From Diphasiastrum complanatum (lineage: Eukaryota > Streptophyta > Lycopodiopsida > Lycopodiales > Lycopodiaceae), in contig CM055093.1 of NCBI GenBank assembly GCA_029204225.1, forward strand, positions 30,515,777 through 30,579,776: a DNA stretch of 64,000 nucleotides, given 5' to 3'. The notes beneath the pieces were generated by a model. It was not told where the DNA came from. It saw only the letters and a program-made list of their open reading frames with translations, and searched no databases. Below, piece after piece: positions 56,831 through 64,000 of the stretch (the first letter of the stretch is position 1; each line of letters begins with the position of its first letter). A program made the position numbers and the translations under genes.

Positions 56831-57569
56831 AGATTGGCTAGGTCTAAGTCATTTGCTCCCACCATCTCAAATGGGACACGAGCACGCTATCCACATCTAT
56901 TTGGACCAATATGTTATCTTTATCAAAACTAAATTAGAACAACAAAAAATCTTAAAGTGTGTTCATTTATGCATGACTATTTTTTTTATACGTGTTATGG
57001 TACTACCACATTTTTTGTAATTGCAAATGTGATTGTAATATTATGTTTTATATTTTGAAGCTAGATCCATGGTTCATGAAAGTATGTTATGAATGTGTGG
57101 ACTGTAAAGGCCTGATATAGCACAAAAGACACATAGCAGACGATCACATGGGGAGAGACCTTTGTTGCATGATCGTAGGCTGGAATCAACTCTTGCAATA
57201 CATGTTGTTCTAGAGAATTTTCATGCTCTAGCTACGATAAATAGGATGAGTTTTTTATTTTTATTTTTATTATCATAATTTTAATTCTCATATATATCAT
57301 GTTGTTGGTTATGTAGATAATGATTTTGATTTTTTTTTCTAGGTACATACATTACACGAGTGTGATAATGTTAACATTGTTGGTACCACAAATGACCATG
57401 ATCAACAATATGTCAATTATGATGACAAGGAGTTGTACCCTTTTGGAGGCTTTTGGAGTGATCAAAGTATTAATGCCCTTTGATGTAACATATACTTGCA
57501 TCATTTAATTCAATGAGTAAAATGTTGTAGCTTTGTGATGTGATATCTCCATGGTGCATTTGTCAATAT

Positions 57570-58290
57570 CATGTGTAGGTTGTTGCATTTGCTTCTCCAA
57601 GAGGGCAATACAATTTTCAAATTAGGTCAAGATGTAAAGGTCATTCTACAAATGCCTCACATGGACTATAGCTCATATCATGTCTATCTAAATGATTGCA
57701 TTCTATATAGAGGAGAACATGCATTGAAGAAATTTTTTCCAAAATGCGAACATCTTCGCTACAAAGATGATGTTCAAGGAAAAAGAGATACCAATAAAGG
57801 TTTTGCATAATTTTCCCATAATACCACGAATCCAACACATGTTTCACTATTAGTCACTAATGGAACTAATGGATTGGCATGCACAAAATACTTGAGCTGG
57901 ATAGCATGCGACAGTGTGGTGGCAAATCACATTGAAGATAAGTGGCCTATATTTCACGATGAGTTTAGGAAATAGAAATTGGGATTGGTCATGATGGTGT
58001 GAATACTCATGGCTACTAATCTACAAGCAAAATAGTGTAGCCCATGGCAATTACGACATACCATCATGGATGGCAATGATGAAAGGCCATATAATATTTG
58101 CACTCATCATTCCAAGTTATTATAAAGTGAAACAAATGGATGTTTATTTACAACTTGTGGAGGAGATGGAAATTCTTTGAAGAGGGGTTAATGTATATGA
58201 TATTTCACGTCCTATTGATATTTGAATCAAAAGGAATCTTGATGTGGATGATTATATAAAATTGGGAGAGTGTAGTGGTTTCAGCACTTC
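57570..58290 (+). pseudogene. TNP2-like (Transposase_21) CACTA transposase fragment
   Basis: HMDYSSYHVYLNDCILYRGE followed by HALKKFFPKCEHLRYKDD fits the conserved D-x-C-x-N-D-C-x-L-(Y/F) block and Cys pair of TNP2 transposases (about 57,657-57,770). Then WPIFHDEFRK, LGLVM (about 57,945-57,995), MAITTYHHGW (about 58,045) and, in another frame, the counterpart of the PxxVDVYLQPLVEEL block (KWMFIYNLWRRWKFFEEG, about 58,135-58,185). Multiple stops; about a third of a normal TNP2 survives. Confidence 0.65.
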
Positions 58291-58578
58291 GTGATACCAT
58301 GCATGTAATATACGTAGAAGTGAACTTCTTGCACTCTATGCAAAAGAACTCAAGAAGATGATATTTTTTTTACCATCACAAGTATCTTCCTATTGGTCAT
58401 AATATTTGCAAAGCACATTTTTGTCAAATAGGAGACAAGGTATCATCGCATAACGATGATTAATAGTGATATATATAAGAAAACATACAATAGCATCGCT
58501 ATTGAATGTTGCCCAATGATAATCATTGAGATTAGAAATAAGTGTTGCAAAAGCGTCGCTAAAGTCAATTTTTGTAGT

Positions 58579-60040
58579 GAGAAAACTTGAATTTTTTTTT
58601 TGATAATTTAGTTAGCAAAAAAGGTTTACTATAGATAGTTAGTTTGCCTGATCAGTCTTCTTAACTATTTAACTATTGGAGTTTGCCTATAGATAGGTTA
58701 CTATTAGAACATTTTTTTGATTTATTTACAATGGTAAATTGGTCCTAATGACATGAGTCTGTAGGCCTTCCTTAATACGATTTGAATTTCAACCACCAAT
58801 TGGATCCAAGTTCCAAAGAAAAGACTTAATCATTAAAGCATAACTTCATAATAACCATTGCATTCATGTGTTCAAAAGTTTATGTTTTCATTCACAAATT
58901 CAATTGTATTTCTAATTAGCCATTCTAAATTTCACAACTGATATCTACAAATAATTTCACATAGTTCTATCAATGTTGTCATTATTTCATAGTAGATGTG
59001 TAGGTTACAATTTTTACATTGAATATTGGAATTTTTGCAATTAGTACTCACAAAAGTAGCCATGATTTTTACAGTTGTGCCACATCCCTAATTAACTAGG
59101 GCTATGTCAAAGGAACCTATATTGAGATCAATGAACTACTTGAGCTATTTGGAGATAACTCTAGTGGATTCATATGCATATGTGACTAGATCTATGAAAC
59201 AATGTTAGTAAATAACTATTGCATGGACATGAGGAGCCGGAATGTACTATGTCTGCACAAGTATGGATAAGCATGAGAGCTATGTATGTTGGAGGGTGTG
59301 GGAATTTGGGGTTGTTATGAATGACTAATCATTCTATGCCCAAGTGATCATGAGTCATCTTGATTAGTTTAGTACTAAGATGAGGCACATCTCCTAGATT
59401 GAAGATGGGTTATGGTAGTATGGATAATCATAACTACTATATTAGGTATTTATGGAATGTCAATATAATTTTCCACTACATGAGGATGAGTCTAGAACAA
59501 CTATATGGATGGGTCTAGAAAAATTATATGGTTGGGAAGATCATTTGATGTCTAGTTCCAATAGAGTTCTCAACTATAGTTATTGTATCAAGTATGGGAG
59601 TTCAGACATTGTGAGTTTATTCCCTAAACATTGGAGATTTTGGTAATGTGGTGACTATTTTGGATGATTTGTGTTCAAAACAATCACGATCATGATAAGA
59701 CACATACTAACACATTCAATAGCTAAATCGATTGCTTCATCATTCAGCAAAAATACATCGCTAAATCAATTGCTTCATCGTTAAGCAAAAATGCATTGTC
59801 ACTCAAAAAATGTTTGTAATTGTTGTGGTGGAGTCTCACATTAGGCCATGTGCAAAGCCATTGTTTCTACATAAAATGGCAATGAACTACTTATTTCTTT
59901 GATGTATTGTTCAAGTACATAGAATACAATGACCCAAATTTGAAAAAGTTGAATAACTCGTTAGCCCTAAAAAAATTTCCACATATCAGCTCATGTTCTA
60001 CAAATTGCGAATCCAGATTTACCTTACGTTGTCAGAACTA
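58579..60040. other. No gene recognised
   Basis: AT-rich. 59,719-59,815 contains a two-copy tandem repeat of about 50 bases (GCTAAATCRATTGCTTCATC). Otherwise nothing. Confidence 0.4.
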
Positions 60041-60063
60041 GTTTGAAAGAATGTCTTTTTGAT

Positions 60064-60537
60064 TTAATTATGAAGGATTTGAATACCAAGTAGATGATGA
60101 ACTAGTCCTAAATCTGTCATGTCGAATTCCTTAGAAAGATTCAACTTAGTAGTTTCTAACAAAGAGTTAGAATTGCCTAAAAGTAAACAGTCATCCACAT
60201 AAAGTGCACTAATGATGTGAACATCATGTTGGACCATCATCATTATAAAGTGCAATAATAGACATTCGAGTCATCAACATCTGAATGAAAGTTGATTTGC
60301 GAAAGGTAATCATTAATTCATTCAAACTAGGATCTAGGTGCCTACTTAAGCTCATAAAAAGCTTTGCGAATCTTACAGACTCGAGCTTCTACTAGACCTT
60401 CGACAATGTAACCTTCAGATTGTTGCCTGTAGATATCTTTATGGATGAAACCATTCAGAAATGTAGTTTGTACATTCATCTGATATACTTCAAGGTCTTT
60501 AGCTACTACAATTGGCTTTAAGGTTCAAATAGATGCA
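60064..60537 (-). pseudogene. Ty1/copia RT fragment (antisense)
   Basis: Minus strand: VVAKDLEVYQMNVQTTFLNG, FIHKDIYRQQSEGYIVEG, VCKIRKAFYELK, then SALYVDDCLLLGNSN (YVDD intact) and DMTDLGLVHHLLGIQI. It begins abruptly after TKLASI, where the DNA switches to the sequence starting TGTTGGAATT on the plus strand. Different copia family from those at 1.4 and 25 kb. Confidence 0.85.
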
Positions 60538-60542
60538 AGTTT

Positions 60543-61548
60543 TGTTGGAATTAAACATCACTCCAACTCACCAAAATTCGAATCTCCAAAATTCAGGTCA
60601 GCAAAACATGAATCGTTAGAGTTTCATCCTGAGCACTAGTACACTATGTAAATATATACACACACACTCTCTGTACGACAACTTTGCAGTCTTATTCTCT
60701 GAAGTTGAACGTCTGCGCAATTATCAACTGGAGCAAAAGCTGGATCGATGACAAACTCTTTGAGTTCGATCTTTGACTACATCCTCTTCGTTCTCCTACG
60801 AACCCAAAGTCTTTGATTCGAGATCCACGTCATCCACACTGCACTGTCCAAACGCAGACCACGTCACAGTTCACTTTAGTACTTTTTAGTAGCTGCACTC
60901 TTTCACGCTCGTTGCCCACACAGTCACTGTAGTTGTTCCATGTACATATATACATAACGACAACTAAGGTAAACTATGATGATACAATTTGTGATAAACA
61001 TACATGCAAGTGGAGAAGAGTGAATCAGAGTTCCTACGCGAACTATCTGATTCCATAGGATTAGAGATCTTAGAAAGAGTGAAAGTCATTCAGAAGATAG
61101 AGATAGTTATTTAATCTGTAACTAGCTAAGTAAGATCACTGCACACAGTGCACCATTATTGTGAACCATTCTTGAAAAAAAGATTGTGATCTGATCGTTG
61201 TATTCACAACTGCTTAATTCAGATTCTCTATTCTTCTTATGTGTATTGCACTACGATTGCTTTCTGATAATTTTCTTTCTCTATTGACACACACTCAATT
61301 AGGAATGTCTAATCTTGAAGGAAGCATGGTTGTCTCAGATGCCTCACTATTCGTTCCCTTCATGGTTGTCTCTGACACTTACCAAGACATTCCTCCATTT
61401 GATCTAAGTTAATACTCTGTTGTAGTTTTGGTAAAGATCTTGTAAAGTTCTCTATGTTGGAATTGTGTTTTTTCTTCCGCACCTAATCTATTCAAGAGCA
61501 CCCCAATAGAGTGGTATCACTCTGTTGGGGTGCTCAACAGAGTGATAC
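60543..61548 (+). mobile_element. Candidate solo LTR or LTR remnant
   Basis: Begins TGTTGGAATT exactly where the copia RT is broken and runs about 1 kb without coding content, with a TATATACACACACACTCT stretch near 60,655. Near its end TGGTATCAC at 61,512-61,520 resembles a primer binding site, embedded in a near-palindrome. No second copy lies in the window and the end lacks a clear CA, so the call is tentative. Confidence 0.35.
61496..61535. repeat. 40-base near-perfect palindrome
   Basis: Arms of 20 bases with no spacer (GAGCACCCCAATAGAGTGGT and its partner) match at 18 of 20 positions. A third partial arm (AACAGAGTGATACT) follows and abuts the LTR at 61,549. Confidence 0.8.
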
Positions 61549-62311
61549 TGCAGTGGGTTTCTTTCCTTGCCTAACCTGAATCCAAGATCTAGTCAATCTA
61601 GCATCATAGAGACAGAGTTAGTTGTCACGCGGAGGTTCGTTCCCATGAGAGCGATAGTATAGTTCAGATTTCAACATAAATGGAGGATCTAACACTACAT
61701 CCATTAACACTAAGCATTAACACTACATCTATTAACCCTACTTCCATTAACCCTAAATCCACAACAATGATAGAAACTTACTCTTCTCTCTCTCCCTTTC
61801 TCTCTCACAAAAAGCATAAGAAATAGCAATTTCAATAATGATCAAATCCAACAATTAGCAAAATCCAAATAAAGCATGAGAAATGGAGGAGAAGAGAGGA
61901 AGAGCAAGGACATTCATCAATCCATTTCTAAAGAGAACCAATCTGCTGTATTGAAATGAGAAAATGAACATCAGGAGCAACTCGAGTTGGTCCCTTTTAA
62001 TAGTAGAGAGGAGGACCCTGGCCTCTGAATCCTATTGGTCCAGTCTTACGTCTCTTTTTATTCAAATTTAAAAAAAGTGTGGGAACCATCAAAATGGGAG
62101 GGAAACCCAACTTTATTCACTAACTTGACATTTAGGCCCTGCGACATTAAAAGTCTTGCAAAAAGGCCTAAAGTCCTTTTATTAACTTTTAACTAATCAA
62201 TCAAATAACTATGTGATCATTGGATTGGACTTACACACGTAGGGTGCCAAATCCCTCTCACTTATTAACTAGGATTAGGGGGGTGCATTGGGATCCGCAA
62301 ACCCTTCAACA
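61549..62311 (-). repeat. 3' LTR (left copy)
   Basis: Plus-strand limits TGCAGTGGGTTTC ... CCCTTCAACA. 763 bases. Contains CTCTCTCTCC pyrimidine tract and TTTTAATAGTAGAGAGGAGG. Confidence 0.75.
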
Positions 62312-62559
62312 GTGTCCCCCACCAAAACTGGTGGCGGTCCCACGACACCAACCTCTACGCTTGAATAGCCGTATGGGTCCGGTGGCCATTCATGATAACC
62401 TTGTGCATTGACAAATGGGTAGTCGACACCATCCAAAAAAAGATCCCAAGATAATGCTTGTTGATGTTGATCCTTGTAGATAGGTGCACCTGCTAGCAAT
62501 GGCATTGTTGAAGCTAATGACAAGGTAACTGTAGAATTTCTTTTTTTTGACATTTTCAA
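62275..62559 (-). CDS. Small ORF of unknown function in the LTR element
   Basis: 94 codons from MKMSKKRNSTVTLSLASTMP through SWDLFLDGVDYPFVNAQGYH to VGPPPVLVGDTVEGFADPN. It starts in the first tandem repeat unit and ends inside the LTR. No match to gag or pol motifs that I recognise. It may be a chance frame or a residue of gag; the polypurine tract lies inside it, which argues against real coding at the 3' end. Confidence 0.2.
   Translation of the reverse strand: MKMSKKRNSTVTLSLASTMPLLAGAPIYKDQHQQALSWDLFLDGVDYPFVNAQGYHEWPPDPYGYSSVEVGVVGPPPVLVGDTVEGFADPNAPP
62312..62323 (-). other. Polypurine tract
   Basis: Minus strand GGTGGGGGACAC immediately upstream of the 3' LTR start TGTTGAAGGG. Confidence 0.65.
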
Positions 62560-63130
62560 AAATTTGTAACTTCCTCAATATGTAACGAAATGAGAAAACA
62601 ATTATATCTCTAGAAAGCCCTTTCAATTCTCTACAACTCTAGCTATTCAAATGGAATTATAGAGAATAGAAGGTTGGGCGAAAAATAATCAAACAGGGTA
62701 GAAAAAAAATGAATCTGGAAGTTTCTGGGTTTTGACAAGTTTACAGAATTTTGTTGCACTTCAAAAATTTGTAACTTGCCCAATACTGAACGGAATCCAA
62801 AAAACATTACATGGATAAAAAGCCCTTCTAATGCTCTACAACAAAACTTATTCAGATTGAATTACAAAGAATATAAAGCAGGGCAAAAAATGAATCAAAC
62901 AGGGCAGTAAAAAAATGAATCTGGAAGTTTCTGGTTTTTGACAAGTTTACAGAATTTTGTTGTCAATTTCAAAAATTTGTAACTTGCTCAATACTAAACG
63001 GAATTAGAAAATAAATAAATGAAAAGAAAGCTCTTTCAATGTTCTACAGTCCTACCTATTCAGATTGAATTATAGGAAACTAAAAATAGGGCAAAAATTG
63101 AATAAAATAGAGGCAAAAAATTAAAAAACA
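62554..63130. repeat. Three tandem ~206-bp repeats
   Basis: Units start with TTTCAAAAATTTGTAACTT at 62,554, TTCAAAAATTTGTAACTTG at 62,760 and TTTCAAAAATTTGTAACTTG at 62,967 (the last about 165 bases). Shared inner words: AGCCCTT(T/C)(C/T)AAT, CTCTACAAC, ATTCARATTGAATTA, AATCTGGAAGTTTCTGG, TTTTGACAAGTTTACAGAAT. Confidence 0.9.
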
Positions 63131-63286
63131 AAAAATACAGTCACCACTCATTTTTTGAACGTTTTTGGACACAACTCCCACAAATCATATCCATAATGCA
63201 AAGCTAATCCTAGCATGCCACGACAAGATGCCTAATGCAAGCTAACCGTCAACCAAACATGCTGCAAACTGAAAAATTGGCATAGC

Positions 63287-63304
63287 TCCCCGGCAACGGT
63301 GCCA
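63287..63304 (-). other. Primer binding site, tRNA-Asp type
   Basis: Minus strand TGGCACCGTTGCCGGGGA, one change from the complement of the plant tRNA-Asp 3' end (CCCCGGCAACGGCGCCA plus one base). It lies four bases from the LTR end. Confidence 0.85.
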
Positions 63305-63308
63305 AAAT

Positions 63309-64000
63309 TGTAGTGGGTTTCTTTCCTTGCCTAACCTGAATCCAAGATCTAGTCAATCTAGCATCATAGAGACGGAGTTAGTTGTCACGCGGAGGTTCGT
63401 TCCCATGAGAGCGATAGTATAGTTCAGATTTCAACATGAATGGAGGATCTAACACTACATCCATTAACACTACATCTATTAACCCTACTTCCATTAACCC
63501 TAAATCCACAACAATGATAGAAACTTACTCTTCTCTCTCTCCCTTTCTCTCTCACAAAAAGCATAAGAAATAGCAATCTCAATAATGATCAAATCCAATA
63601 ATTAGCAAAATCCAAAGAAAGCATGAGAAATGGAGGAGAAGAGAGGAAGAGCAAGGACATTCATCAATCCATTTCTAAAGAAAACCAATGTGCTTTATTG
63701 AAATGAGGAAATGAACATCAGGAGCAACTCGAGTTGGTCCCTTTTATAGTAGAGAGGAGGACCCTGGCCTCTGAATCCTATTGGTCCAATCTTACCTCTC
63801 TTTTTATTCAAATTTAAAAAAGTGTGGGAACCATCAAAATTGGAGGGAAACCCAACTTTATTCACTAACTTGACATTTAGGCCCTGCGACATTAAAAGTC
63901 CCGCAAAAAGGCCTAAAGTCCTTTTATTAACTTTTAACTAATCAATCAAATAACTATGTGATCATTGGGTTGGACTTACACACGCAGGGTGCCAAATCCC
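63309..64000 (-). repeat. 5' LTR (right copy, cut by window edge)
   Basis: Plus-strand start TGTAGTGGGTTTC; matches 61,549 onward to the last base of the window. Confidence 0.85.

Larger units (their letters stand above)
54600..58578 (+). mobile_element. CACTA (En/Spm) DNA transposon remnant
   Basis: Right end is TTTTTGTAGTG at 58,568-58,578, the exact reverse complement of the CACTA-superfamily terminus CACTACAAAAA. Subterminal DNA at both sides is dense in GCGACA/CGCTAA/TAGCGAC words (54,690-55,100 and 58,440-58,560), as expected of CACTA subterminal repeats. TNP2-like sequence lies between. The left terminus was not found; 54,600 is only the approximate start of the subterminal repeats. 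A (GA)n run is at 55,180-55,244. Confidence 0.6.
61549..64000 (-). mobile_element. Short non-autonomous LTR element, tRNA-Asp primed
   Basis: Minus-strand element. 3' LTR 61,549-62,311, polypurine tract, about 1-kb interior, primer site, 5' LTR from 63,309 running off the window. The LTRs are almost identical over the 690 shared bases (one extra ACTAAGCATTAAC-type insertion in the left copy and a few substitutions), so insertion is recent. The interior has no gag or pol; it is made largely of three 0.2-kb tandem repeats. The primer site and the long pol-less design resemble TRIM/LARD-type derivatives of Athila-like Ty3/gypsy elements; family placement is inference. Confidence 0.8.

Noticed and set aside
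60543-61548. Considered as the 5' LTR of the antisense copia fragment at 60,064-60,537
   Set aside because: RT coding sequence abuts it directly; no primer site, gag or integrase lies between, so it cannot be that element's LTR in place.
62554-63130. Regular repeats considered as a CRISPR-like array
   Set aside because: Plant nuclear DNA; three 206-bp diverged units without spacers inside an LTR element.
1-64000. tRNA, rRNA, prokaryotic operons, organelle insertions, integrated pararetrovirus
   Set aside because: No cloverleaf, rRNA core, organelle gene or caulimovirus-type movement/coat sequence was recognised on reading both strands; the tRNA-like matches are primer binding sites only.
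1-64000. A novel multi-gene defence or metabolic cluster
   Set aside because: The three host genes are of well-known, unrelated families in different orientations, separated by transposons; no unexplained conserved gene set remains.

Overview
This is a plant nuclear genome window. Three spliced protein-coding loci have plant-type products: an adenylate kinase with a transit-like leader, the plastid MEP-pathway enzyme IspF, and a GARP/MYB-CC (PHR-like) transcription factor. They sit in a sea of nested, decayed transposable elements of plant type: Ty1/copia, Ty3/gypsy, LINE, hAT, CACTA and Helitron. Long (GA)n microsatellites are frequent. The species cannot be fixed from the sequence. The protein variants do not look like close relatives of the usual angiosperm models, but I cannot place the lineage. 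There is no sign of a prokaryotic, organellar or viral genome.

Layout. 1-6 kb: a copia LTR tail, an antisense gypsy RT remnant, a copia RT/RNase H remnant, an antisense gypsy gag-protease remnant and the 3' half of a LINE. 7.5-14.03 kb: a second LINE copy split by a complete but degenerate Ty3/gypsy element; removing the element and one copy of its 5-bp target duplication restores the LINE reading frame exactly. 14.49-20.73 kb (minus): the first four exons of the adenylate kinase gene; its last exons lie beyond the left edge, so intron 4 exceeds 14.4 kb and contains everything described above. Intron 3 carries a 4.2-kb hAT element with 8-bp target duplications. 21.5-24.0 kb: tandem Helitron-like units. 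24.26-28.62 kb: a copia element with LTRs. 28.6-30.1 kb: an antisense primer-binding-site remnant and a fold-back repeat. 30.79-33.05 kb (plus): the four-exon IspF gene, complete. 33.5-43.4 kb: repeats, an L1-type LINE remnant and a long LTR with a tRNA-Asp type primer site. 43.42-48.85 kb (minus): the seven-exon MYB-CC gene, complete. 50.3-50.8 kb: a second fold-back repeat. About 54.5-58.58 kb: a CACTA element remnant with TNP2-like sequence. 60.0-64.0 kb: an antisense copia fragment, a candidate LTR, and a short non-autonomous LTR element with near-identical LTRs and a tandem-repeat interior that runs off the right edge.

The three host genes are not functionally linked: plastid-type nucleotide metabolism, plastid isoprenoid precursor synthesis and probably phosphate-response transcription. 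I found no convincing novel multi-gene system. The most informative content is the nesting record of mobile elements, several with exact target-site duplications, and a few structural oddities: an extra ORF opposite the hAT transposase, a short element with three 0.2-kb internal repeats, and fold-back families.
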